A stretch of 5,099 nt of DNA from Paenibacillus sp. (GTDB taxonomy: Bacteria; Bacillota; Bacilli; Paenibacillales; Paenibacillaceae). The DNA is taken from positions 1 through 5,099 of the forward strand of contig JAQSXN010000354.1 in assembly GCA_029256665.1 (NCBI GenBank). Direction: 5' to 3'. The translations under genes were made by a program, and so were the position numbers. Below the pieces are notes generated by a model, which had not been told where the DNA came from, made no database searches, and saw nothing but the letters and a program-made list of their open reading frames with translations. Positions 1 through 5,092 of the stretch are shown here, one piece after another. Position 1 is the stretch's first letter; each line of letters opens with the position of its first letter.

Positions 1-600
1 AATGCCAATCCGATCTGGGGCAAGCGGAAGATCGGCACGATCGGGCTCCCGTTCCCTGACACCGACGTGGCCATCGTGGATCCCGTTTCCGGCCGCAGGC
101 TGAAGACGGGGGAGATGGGCGAGCTTGTCGTCCGCGGTCCGCAAGTGATGAAGGGATACTGGAATCGGCCGGAGGAGACTGCAGCAACGCTGCGGGACGG
201 ATGGCTTCATACCGGAGATTTGGCGACGATGGACGAAGAGGGTTATTTTACGATCATGGATCGCATCAAGGATGTCATTATCGCGAGCGGCTTTAATGTC
301 TATCCGCGCGAGGTGGAGGAGGCGCTGTTCGAACATCCGGCGGTCAGGGAAGCGGCCGTCATCGGGGTGAAGGACGAATATCGCGGCGAGACGGTCAAGG
401 CGTTTATCGTGCTGAAGGAGGGCTGGCACGTGTCCCGTAGTCAGCTCGACAGGTGGTGCAGAGATCGACTGGCGTCATATAAGGTGCCGCATCAATATGC
501 GTTTCGGGAAACGCTTCCAAAGACGATGGTCGGCAAGGTGCTCCGGCGCAAATTGGTCGAAGAGGAGAACGAGCTGAGGGAGTCGGGTAAGGAGGAGTAA
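1..600 (+). CDS. AMP-forming acyl-CoA ligase (long-chain fatty-acid-CoA ligase-like), 3' part only
   Basis: The reading frame is open from the first base, so the gene begins outside the window; 199 C-terminal residues are visible. The enzyme activates a carboxylic acid with ATP to an acyl-adenylate and transfers it to CoA in the cytoplasm. Family motifs appear in order, numbered from the first visible residue: a [15 protein letters not shown] block near 40-54, the GWLHTGDL motif with its ATP-binding Asp at 73, the hinge segment DRIKDVI at 87-93, the [10 protein letters not shown] motif at 97-106, and the C-terminal [11 protein letters not shown] motif, whose Lys at about 179 is the adenylation lysine. 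All expected residues of this part are intact. The FadD/LcfA-like motif spacing suggests a medium- or long-chain fatty acid, but the acyl-binding region is outside the window, so the substrate is not determined. The thioesterase six bases downstream is probably in the same operon. Confidence 0.93.
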   Translation, partial: NANPIWGKRKIGTIGLPFPDTDVAIVDPVSGRRLKTGEMGELVVRGPQVMKGYWNRPEETAATLRDGWLHTGDLATMDEEGYFTIMDRIKDVIIASGFNVYPREVEEALFEHPAVREAAVIGVKDEYRGETVKAFIVLKEGWHVSRSQLDRWCRDRLASYKVPHQYAFRETLPKTMVGKVLRRKLVEEENELRESGKEE

Positions 601-606
601 ATCGCA

Positions 607-1035
607 ATGGATGATGAGAGGTACGCGCGGCAGGCGGAGGAGGCCGAAAGGTGGCGCCTGCTTGCGGAGCGGGCCGAAGAAACGTTTTGGGGAAGGCTCG
701 GTTGCAAGGTTGTGAGGGCCGATGGCGCCAAAACGACGATCAGTCTAGCGGTAGAGCCCTCCCATCTGAACCTGCTGGGCATCGTGCACGGCGGCGTGCT
801 GATGTCGATGATGGATAACGCGATGGGACTGCTCGTCATGCTTGCGGAGAGCAACGAAAAAACGGTGACCGCCAATATGAACACGCATTTTCTGGCGAGC
901 GCCAAAGGCGGTACGTTGACGTGCTCGGCCGACCTGATTCACCGTACGGGCCGGACGATCACGCTGCAGGCTACCGTATTCGACGAAGGAGGGAAGCTTC
1001 TCGCATGGGGGAGCGGCGCCTACCGGATGATTTGA
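607..1035 (+). CDS. PaaI-family hotdog-fold acyl-CoA thioesterase
   Basis: This 142-residue protein has the usual length of a single hotdog-fold thioesterase. The family hydrolyses acyl- or aryl-CoA thioesters to free acid and CoA in the cytoplasm, usually as a tetramer. The first 27 or so residues are a charged Glu/Arg-rich helix. The hotdog core follows, with the signature HLNLLGIVHGGVLMSMMDNA at about 53-72: His61-Gly-Gly sits in the substrate loop, and Asp70 is in the position of the catalytic acidic residue of PaaI-type enzymes. The segment TANMNTHFLASAKGG matches the next conserved strand. The ATG is supported by an AAGGAGG site at 589-595, 11 bases upstream and inside the end of the ligase gene. 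The six-base gap to the ligase indicates co-transcription; the pair may balance acyl-CoA formation and release. The natural substrate cannot be read from the sequence. Confidence 0.88.
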   Translation: MDDERYARQAEEAERWRLLAERAEETFWGRLGCKVVRADGAKTTISLAVEPSHLNLLGIVHGGVLMSMMDNAMGLLVMLAESNEKTVTANMNTHFLASAKGGTLTCSADLIHRTGRTITLQATVFDEGGKLLAWGSGAYRMI

Positions 1036-1075
1036 ACGGGCGTGGCGCGGCTCTTTCCGGCATACGTTTCTCGAG

Positions 1076-1104
1076 TTGCCACTGATTGTCAGTTTCGCTA
1101 TAAT
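1076..1104 (+). promoter_or_regulatory. Sigma-A promoter for the 59-residue membrane protein gene
   Basis: TTGCCA at 1076-1081 (5 of 6 to the -35 consensus) and a perfect TATAAT at 1099-1104 are separated by 17 bases. Transcription would start near 1111, giving a leader of about 88 bases before the ATG at 1199. The spacer contains the inverted repeat ACTGA-TTG-TCAGT (1081-1093), which could be an operator. A small hairpin CGGCG-GACTT-CGCCG (1154-1168) lies in the leader. No obvious terminator separates this promoter from the thioesterase gene, so read-through is possible. Confidence 0.75.
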
Positions 1105-1198
1105 AATAACTAATATATGGAATAAAACTTGTGCAGTTTGTCCATTCAGGAAGCGGCGGACTTCGCCGATAATTTGAAGTAGGAACGGAGGTGGAGGC

Positions 1199-1378
1199 AT
1201 GTTTGAGGATTGGATTACGATTGCGCTGCTGGCATTCGGGATCGCGGTCGGAATTGTTGGCGTGGTCGCCTATTTACGTATGTACCGCAAGGAGAAACTC
1301 GCCGAGAACCGGTCCTTGGATGATGCCTCTACAGCCGAACGAGGTGCGGATACCGAACAAAAACACACAAAGGGTTAA
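1199..1378 (+). CDS. Small single-pass membrane protein, unknown function (59 aa)
   Basis: The ATG at 1199 follows a GGAGGT site (1187-1192) with a 6-base gap, and the frame runs to TAA at 1376-1378. I do not recognise the family. The protein starts MFEDWITIALLAFGIAVGIV; residues about 5-26 form one uninterrupted hydrophobic segment rich in Gly, Ala, Ile and Val. A basic patch (RMYRKEK, 27-33) follows at once, then a polar tail of about 26 residues rich in Glu, Asp, Thr and Lys. By the positive-inside rule the N-terminus would be outside and the tail in the cytoplasm. There is no lipobox Cys and no cleavage site that I can see, so it looks like a membrane anchor rather than a secreted peptide. 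A frame from GTG 1191 overlaps it, but that product is Arg/Cys/Ser-rich with no such architecture and lacks a well-placed binding site. The dedicated promoter and ribosome binding site argue for a real gene. Confidence 0.72.
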   Translation: MFEDWITIALLAFGIAVGIVGVVAYLRMYRKEKLAENRSLDDASTAERGADTEQKHTKG

Positions 1379-1387
1379 TTTTTGTTC
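1355..1387. repeat. Perfect 9-bp inverted repeat straddling the stop of the 59-aa gene
   Basis: GAACAAAAA (1355-1363) and TTTTTGTTC (1379-1387) are exact reverse complements around a 15-base loop that contains the TAA stop. The RNA hairpin would be AT-rich and weak, and the right arm itself provides the run of five T. It could be a weak terminator-like structure for the 59-residue gene or a protein-binding dyad upstream of the next promoter. The symmetry is seen directly; the function is not. Confidence 0.45.
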
Positions 1388-1409
1388 ACTTTCATAATTG
1401 TGGGCAAAC

Positions 1410-1418
1410 TGATATAAT
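1410..1418 (+). promoter_or_regulatory. Extended -10 sigma-A promoter for the 62-aa gene
   Basis: The sequence TGATATAAT holds a perfect TATAAT (1413-1418) preceded by the TG of an extended -10 element. No good -35 box lies 17 bases upstream (TTTCAT at 1390-1395 matches poorly), which is common for extended -10 promoters. The surroundings are clearly more AT-rich than the coding DNA. The start point would be near 1425, leaving a leader of about 135 bases before the ATG at 1560. Confidence 0.6.
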
Positions 1419-1424
1419 AGTAAG

Positions 1425-1559
1425 AAAAATGAAAACATTGTGACTCATTGGCCATGGAGTTAGCCTGCACCGAAGGGGGTACTTGCGGTGTAAGAGCCGC
1501 ATGCGTTCTCGGATAATACTGTTTAGGACGACCATCCATCGTATAAGGGAGGAGATTTC
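1425..1559 (+). other. Long, foldable 5' leader of the 62-aa gene
   Basis: About 135 bases separate the predicted transcription start from the ATG. Three foldable elements are visible. ACTCAT (1443-1448) can pair with AT and GAGT (1454-1460, one bulged G). TGCACCG (1466-1472) pairs with CGGTGTA (1486-1492), extended inside by AAG/CTT around a GGGGTA loop, for about 10 pairs with one bulge and one G-U. ACGA (1528-1531) can pair with TCGT (1539-1542) just ahead of the ribosome binding site. I compared it from memory with common Bacillota riboswitch cores (fluoride, c-di-GMP, ykkC, preQ1, THF) and found no convincing match. There is no terminator-type hairpin before the gene, so any control would more likely act on translation or RNA stability. 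Confidence 0.4.
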
Positions 1560-1748
1560 ATGGCGAAACATAGCCAGAATGAAGTCAAGGAAAGCCTGAA
1601 GGAACTAACGAGAATTTTCCAACCCAAGGACCCACGCAAGTTTGTGAAGGATTACATTCGCAAATATCGGATCACAGGCGGATATGAGGATGAGTTGACA
1701 TCCCTTGTCGAAGATGAGATGGGCAGATTAAACTCTTCGGTCGGTTGA
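1560..1748 (+). CDS. Small charged soluble protein, unknown function (62 aa)
   Basis: The ATG follows a very strong AAGGGAGGAG site (1545-1554), with a 7-base gap from its GGAGG core. I do not recognise a named family. The product has no membrane segment, signal peptide or Cys. Residues about 5-20 look like an amphipathic helix (NEVKESLKELTRIF). A basic stretch follows (QPKDPRKFVKDYIRKYR, 21-37), then a Gly-Gly turn at 40-41 and an acidic helix (YEDELTSLVEDEMGRL, 42-57). This split into a basic and an acidic half suggests a helical, possibly dimerising or partner-binding protein, which is inference only. Its own promoter, long leader, strong ribosome binding site and terminator make it a monocistronic unit and a convincing gene. 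It may be one of the small conserved hypothetical proteins of the lineage. Confidence 0.8.
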   Translation: MAKHSQNEVKESLKELTRIFQPKDPRKFVKDYIRKYRITGGYEDELTSLVEDEMGRLNSSVG

Positions 1749-1763
1749 GCACACAATGACGTT

Positions 1764-1812
1764 AAAGCTTTGTTGCCCGTTGGCAGGACGGGCGGCAGGG
1801 CTTTTTTTATTT
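1764..1812 (+). terminator. Rho-independent terminator after the 62-aa gene
   Basis: GCTTTGTTGCCCGT (1767-1780) pairs with ACGGGCGGCAGGGC (1788-1801) over 14 positions, four of them G-U, around a 7-base loop. Seven T follow (1802-1808), then ATTT. Three A (1764-1766) can extend the stem into the T run. It lies 16 bases after the stop codon and separates this unit from the iron operon. Confidence 0.88.
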
Positions 1813-1979
1813 GCAGTTTTGGCGTTCGAATGGGGCGAAGCGCTGGAATGGGCTGCTTTGCAAGCTGTAGGCCGAAAAAATCGGGTTACAGAGGATCGGC
1901 AAGCGGTTGCGAGTGTACAATTGTGCCGCAACATAGGCGGCCGTTATTTGACGCGGCAGCGGCCCAAAGCAAGTTTTCA
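1813..1979. other. Intergenic stretch without a supported gene
   Basis: This lies within the 320-base gap between the 62-aa gene and the first permease. Open frames cross it on both strands, but those on the + strand begin inside the terminator stem, lack a ribosome binding site and give Arg/Cys-rich products, so I do not call them. It contains some dyads, such as TTGCG/CGCAA (1907-1911 and 1927-1931) and GGCCG/CGGCC (1939-1943 and 1960-1964). There is also an imperfect direct repeat, CGGCAAGCGG (1897-1906) and CGGCAGCGG (1954-1962). It sits directly upstream of the iron-operon promoter, where an activator would bind. Confidence 0.5.
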
Positions 1980-2008
1980 TTGCAATCGGTACCTATATCC
2001 TCTATAAT
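1980..2008 (+). promoter_or_regulatory. Sigma-A promoter of the siderophore permease operon
   Basis: TTGCAA (1980-1985, 4 of 6 to the -35 consensus) and a perfect TATAAT (2003-2008) are separated by 17 bases. Transcription would start near 2015, so the Fur box at 2027-2041 would lie in the first transcribed bases, where a bound repressor blocks early elongation or polymerase loading. The weak -35 box leaves room for an activator. Confidence 0.7.
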
Positions 2009-2026
2009 TTCACTTGTAATTGTAAT

Positions 2027-2041
2027 TGAGAATCAATATCA
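2027..2041. promoter_or_regulatory. Fur box (iron-responsive operator)
   Basis: TGAGAAT-C-AATATCA matches the Bacillus 7-1-7 Fur consensus TGATAAT-N-ATTATCA at 12 of 14 arm positions. A second, weaker overlapping 7-1-7 site (TGTAATT-G-AGAATCA, 2021-2035, 9 of 14) is shifted by six bases, an arrangement in which two Fur dimers can bind side by side. Its place between promoter and first permease gene predicts repression by Fe(II)-Fur when iron is plentiful and induction under iron limitation. The related PerR and Zur boxes share the core, but the iron-transport genes downstream favour Fur. Confidence 0.85.
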
Positions 2042-2068
2042 ATAACAGATAAGAAGGTATCGGAAATT

Positions 2069-3163
2069 ATGTCGAAAACATCATCGAAACCGGATGCGGA
2101 AGCATCCCAAGCCGGAGCGAGCGGCGCATCATCGGAAGAATCTCGAACGCTGTCCGCGCCGATCAGGAGCCGTCCGCTGACCGCTTCTTTCGTGCTGTTC
2201 GGGGGGCTGATCGCGCTTGTGCTCGGTCTGTTCCTGTCCATCAACCTCGGGGCCGCGAACATTTCGTTCCAAGTCGTATGGGAAGCCATCTTCCGGTTTA
2301 ACCCGGAGCTGACCGATCACCAAATCATCCGGGAGCTCCGCCTGCCGCGCGTGCTCGGCGGAGCCATGGTAGGCGCCAGCTTCGCGGTAGCGGGGGCGAT
2401 CATGCAAGGGATGACGCGCAACCCGCTAGCCGATTCGGGCTTGCTTGGCATCAACTCCGGAGCGGGCTTTATGCTCGCGGTTTGTTTCGCCTTTTTCCCG
2501 GGTATGCCGTTCATGACGCTGATCCTGTTCTCGTTCCTGGGGGCGGCGCTCGGCGCGGGTTTGGTCTACGGCATCGGCGCGCTTGCGAAGGGCGGCTTGT
2601 CGCCGGCGAGGCTTATTTTGGCGGGGGCCGCCCTAAGCGCTTTGTTAAGCGCGCTTGCCGAAGGCATCGCGCTGTACTTCAAGATCGGACAAGACCTCGC
2701 GTTCTGGTATGCGGGCGGAGTCGCGGGCACGAGATGGGAGCAACTGCAAGTTATGGCCCCGTGGGTGGCCGCCGCGCTGGTCGTGGCGATCATCATATCC
2801 CGTTCCGTCACGATGCTAAGCCTGGGCGAGGATATCGCTCGCGGTCTCGGTCAACGCACGCAGCTCGTCAAAGTCGTTTGCGCCGTCGTTGTTCTAATTC
2901 TGGCAGGCTCGGCAGTGGCCGTCGTCGGCGCGGTCGGGTTCGTCGGGCTCATCATTCCTCACTTGACCCGCAAGCTCGTAGGCGTGGATTACCGCTGGAT
3001 CATTCCTTGCTCGGCCATTCTCGGCGCGTTGCTCGTCATCTTCGCCGATATCGGCGCGCGTATGGTCAATCCGCCGGAGGAGACGCCGGTCGGAGCGCTC
3101 ATCGCGTTGATCGGCGTGCCGTTCTTCCTCTATCTGGCGCGCAAGGAAAGGAGGGAGCTGTAG
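2069..3163 (+). CDS. FecCD-family iron-siderophore ABC transporter permease, first subunit (FeuB/YfiZ-like)
   Basis: This 364-residue membrane protein has the length and motifs of the BtuC/FecCD permeases. These form, as pairs, the channel that moves Fe(III)-siderophores delivered by a surface binding protein into the cytoplasm. Residues 1-36 are a polar Ser/Ala-rich cytoplasmic extension; the first membrane helix is about 41-60, and the hydrophobic pattern fits the family's ten helices. Conserved motifs are RLPR (91-94), QGMTRNPLADSGLLGINSG (113-131), LSLGEDIARGLG (250-261, the cytoplasmic loop that docks on the ATPase), GFVGLIIPHLTRKLVG (290-305) and the C-terminal PEETPVG (336-342). The wording around TDHQII and RLPR recalls B. 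subtilis FeuB and YfiZ; I cannot tell which is the orthologue, nor the siderophore. The ATG follows AGAAGG (2052-2057) and lies 27 bases after the Fur box. The next permease begins directly after its stop, so the two are surely co-expressed. Confidence 0.93.
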   Translation: MSKTSSKPDAEASQAGASGASSEESRTLSAPIRSRPLTASFVLFGGLIALVLGLFLSINLGAANISFQVVWEAIFRFNPELTDHQIIRELRLPRVLGGAMVGASFAVAGAIMQGMTRNPLADSGLLGINSGAGFMLAVCFAFFPGMPFMTLILFSFLGAALGAGLVYGIGALAKGGLSPARLILAGAALSALLSALAEGIALYFKIGQDLAFWYAGGVAGTRWEQLQVMAPWVAAALVVAIIISRSVTMLSLGEDIARGLGQRTQLVKVVCAVVVLILAGSAVAVVGAVGFVGLIIPHLTRKLVGVDYRWIIPCSAILGALLVIFADIGARMVNPPEETPVGALIALIGVPFFLYLARKERREL

Positions 3164-4198
3164 ATGCATGCGATCACTGCGGACTCCATCGAGAAAAAAC
3201 GGAAAAAACGCTCCATCCTGGTATTGAGCGTCGTTACCGTCCTTATTGTTGTCGTATTCGTTATTAGCATGAATACGGGCGTCATCAAGCTGTCGCCCAA
3301 GGATCTCTTCATGACGCTCTTGCGGCAAGGCACGGATCGGCAAGAGCTCGTCTTGTTCGAATTCCGGCTGCCCCGCATCGTCATCTCCATGCTGATCGGA
3401 GCAGGACTTGCCCTCGCCGGCTGCATTATGCAAGGCATTTCGCGCAACGGTCTCGCGGATCCCGGCATTCTCGGCATTAACGCGGGAGCGGGACTTGTCG
3501 TCATGCTGTATGTTTCGTATTTCCCTACGTCGGCCAACGTGCCGGTCTTCTTCCTGCCATTGCTCGCGTTCGGAGGAGCGGCGTTGACGGCGCTGCTGAT
3601 CTTCGTCCTGTCGTACAAGAAGGACGAGGGCATCAAGCCGACGCGACTCATCCTGACGGGCGTTGCCGTAGCGGCGGGCATTAGCGCCGCGATGATCGTC
3701 CTGACGCTGCGTCTTAATCCGGAGAAATACCAGATGGTCGCGACCTGGCTGGCAGGTTCGATTTGGGGGACCAACTGGAAATTCGTGCTGGCGCTTCTGC
3801 CGTGGATCGTGATCTTGGTGCCATACGTTTTATTTAAAGCGCAGACGATGAACGTGCTTAACCTGAGCGATGCAACAGCGCGAGGCCTAGGCGCGCATGT
3901 GTCGCGGGAGCAATTCAAGCTGCTCGCCGCCGGCGTGGCGCTTGCTGCTTCCTGCGTGGCGGTCAGCGGCGGCATTGGCTTCGTCGGGCTTATCGCGCCG
4001 CATCTCGCGCGGCGCCTGGTCGGTCCGAAGCATCAAGGCCTGCTGCCCGCATCCGCCCTTCTGGGCGCGCTGCTCGTGCTGACGGCCGATACGATCGGCC
4101 GATCGATCATGCAGCCCAGCGAAATTCCGACGGGCATCGTCACGGCCGTCATCGGCGCGCCTTACTTCTTGTATTTGATGACGAAAACGCGAGACTAG
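3164..4198 (+). CDS. FecCD-family iron-siderophore ABC transporter permease, second subunit (FeuC/YfhA-like)
   Basis: This 344-residue permease is the likely heterodimer partner of the preceding one. A short Lys/Arg-rich N-terminus (10-16, cytoplasmic) precedes the first membrane helix (about 18-36). Family motifs are RLPR (68-71), QGISRNGLADPGILGINAG (90-108), LNLSDATARGLG (232-243, ATPase-docking loop), GFVGLIAPHLARRLVG (272-287) and QPSEIPTG (317-324). It differs from its neighbour at signature places (RNGLADPG against RNPLADSG), the same split seen between FeuC and FeuB, so the two are distinct subunits, not a recent duplication. Its ATG touches the TAG of the previous gene; an AAAGGAGG site (3147-3154) lies 9 bases upstream inside that gene, which suggests coupled translation at similar levels. 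No ATPase or binding-protein gene is in the window. Confidence 0.93.
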   Translation: MHAITADSIEKKRKKRSILVLSVVTVLIVVVFVISMNTGVIKLSPKDLFMTLLRQGTDRQELVLFEFRLPRIVISMLIGAGLALAGCIMQGISRNGLADPGILGINAGAGLVVMLYVSYFPTSANVPVFFLPLLAFGGAALTALLIFVLSYKKDEGIKPTRLILTGVAVAAGISAAMIVLTLRLNPEKYQMVATWLAGSIWGTNWKFVLALLPWIVILVPYVLFKAQTMNVLNLSDATARGLGAHVSREQFKLLAAGVALAASCVAVSGGIGFVGLIAPHLARRLVGPKHQGLLPASALLGALLVLTADTIGRSIMQPSEIPTGIVTAVIGAPYFLYLMTKTRD

Positions 4199-4210
4199 GG
4201 GGATTCCGGC

Positions 4211-5047
4211 ATGGGATACGCGTACGAGGAATTAGCCAAATATTTCGCGGATACTCCGCTGGAGCTGTTCGGCGTATTCCGTACGCAGCTGGAAAACAAC
4301 CGGGTCTACGGCGGCCATATGGACAAGCCGACGGCCAAATGCGGTCTGATCGTCGCGCTCGAGGGCGAAGCGGATTTTCTATTCGACAACGGGGAACGGT
4401 ACTCGCTAGCGCCCGGGAAAGCGTTGATGGGCGGCGCCGGCAGGCATTTGGAAATCGTGGTGGGGGATCAGCATTTCCGCTATTGTCTCGTGCATTATCT
4501 GCCTACGGGCCACGACGGCGGAGCGGACGACGAGCGGGTACGGCACATCAGCCTGCTGGATGCCGCGCTCGATCCCGATCTGCTGCGGCTCGTCGACGGA
4601 ATCGTTCAAGCGGCTTCCTCGCCGGATTACATGGGGCAACTGGAGAAGAAGGCGCTATTTTACCAAATCATCGCAAAGCTGCTGCAATCGGAGCGCCATG
4701 GGCAGAACAAGGACAGCTACCCCGTCATCGAGGACGCCATCCAGTACATCCAGACGCACTTCATGGATCCCATCACATTGCCGAGCCTGGCCGAGCGGTA
4801 CAAGCTGAAGGGCAAATACTTCTCCCACCTGTTCACGAAATACACCGGCACGGGACCGATCGACTATCTCATCCATTACCGCATGAACAAGGCGCAGGAG
4901 TGGCTGCAGACGAAGCAGTTCTCCGTGTCCGCGGTCGCGCGCAGCGTCGGTTATTCGGATCCGTATTATTTCAGCCGATTATTCAAAAAATATAAGGGAG
5001 TCGCTCCCAGCCAAGTCGGGTTGACGGGGAGAGAGCTCGATCGTTAA
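4211..5047 (+). CDS. AraC-family transcriptional regulator, probably of the siderophore operon
   Basis: This 278-residue protein has the usual AraC/XylS length. Residues about 40-85 form a cupin-like sensor (GLIVALEGEADFLFDNGE, then APGKALM) of the AraC-binding type. The C-terminal DNA-binding region has two helix-turn-helix units: one at about 188-232 (LPSLAERYKLKGKYFSHLF) and one at about 237-269, the latter with the family signature VARSVGYSDPYYFSRLFKKY. The ATG follows an AGGGGGA site (4197-4203) that overlaps the permease stop, 12 bases after the second permease. Fur control would therefore reach this gene too. By analogy with Btr (YbbB) beside feuABC in B. subtilis, which activates the transporter when its siderophore is bound, it may activate this operon. 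Unlike Btr it has no fused substrate-binding-protein domain, so any ligand must be sensed through the cupin domain. Regulation of a target elsewhere remains possible. Confidence 0.9.
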   Translation: MGYAYEELAKYFADTPLELFGVFRTQLENNRVYGGHMDKPTAKCGLIVALEGEADFLFDNGERYSLAPGKALMGGAGRHLEIVVGDQHFRYCLVHYLPTGHDGGADDERVRHISLLDAALDPDLLRLVDGIVQAASSPDYMGQLEKKALFYQIIAKLLQSERHGQNKDSYPVIEDAIQYIQTHFMDPITLPSLAERYKLKGKYFSHLFTKYTGTGPIDYLIHYRMNKAQEWLQTKQFSVSAVARSVGYSDPYYFSRLFKKYKGVAPSQVGLTGRELDR

Positions 5048-5072
5048 CGGCGGCAATCGTTGATCGCGCGAA

Positions 5073-5092
5073 GCGTTAATCCCCTTAACCGC
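5073..5092. repeat. Small inverted repeat after the AraC-family gene
   Basis: GCGTTAA (5073-5079) can pair with TTAACCGC (5085-5092, one bulged C) around TCCCC. It lies 25 bases after the stop codon. There is no T run after it in the window, so it is not a complete Rho-independent terminator; it may be the foot of a signal cut by the window edge, or an operator for a neighbouring gene. Confidence 0.35.

Noticed and set aside
492..1200. Long minus-strand frames opposite the ligase and thioesterase genes.
   Set aside because: They are antisense to intact, well-conserved enzymes, lack ribosome binding sites and arise from GC-rich codon third positions.
1191..1397. A 68-codon frame from GTG 1191, overlapping the 59-aa membrane protein.
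   Set aside because: The binding site GGAGGT overlaps this GTG and so cannot serve it. It fits the ATG at 1199, whose product has a clean membrane-protein pattern.
1443..1500. Resemblance of the 62-aa gene leader to a fluoride riboswitch start (GGCCATGGAGTTAGCC against GGNGATGGNGTTCNCC).
   Set aside because: Only part of the first helix matches, key bases differ, the downstream pseudoknot partners are not evident, and the gene is not a fluoride exporter or enzyme. I keep it only as an unidentified leader.
1483..1517. A possible second promoter using GATAAT at 1512-1517.
   Set aside because: The nearest -35-like element, TTGCGG at 1483-1488, is 23 bases away, too far, and there is no extended -10 TG.
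1501..1599. A 32-codon frame (ATG 1501, or TTG 1483 further upstream) that overlaps the start of the 62-aa gene, as a possible regulatory leader peptide.
   Set aside because: ATG 1501 has no ribosome binding site. The AAGGGGG before TTG 1483 is only three bases away and lies inside a hairpin. The product is Arg/Ile-rich with no clear design.
1756..2045. Open frames of 83 and 91 codons between the 62-aa gene and the permease operon.
   Set aside because: They start before or within the terminator stem, have no ribosome binding site and run through the promoter and into the Fur-box region; composition is unlike the neighbouring proteins.
3130..3975. A 281-codon minus-strand frame opposite the second permease.
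   Set aside because: It is a shadow of the permease gene: no promoter or binding site, and the + strand carries every FecCD motif.
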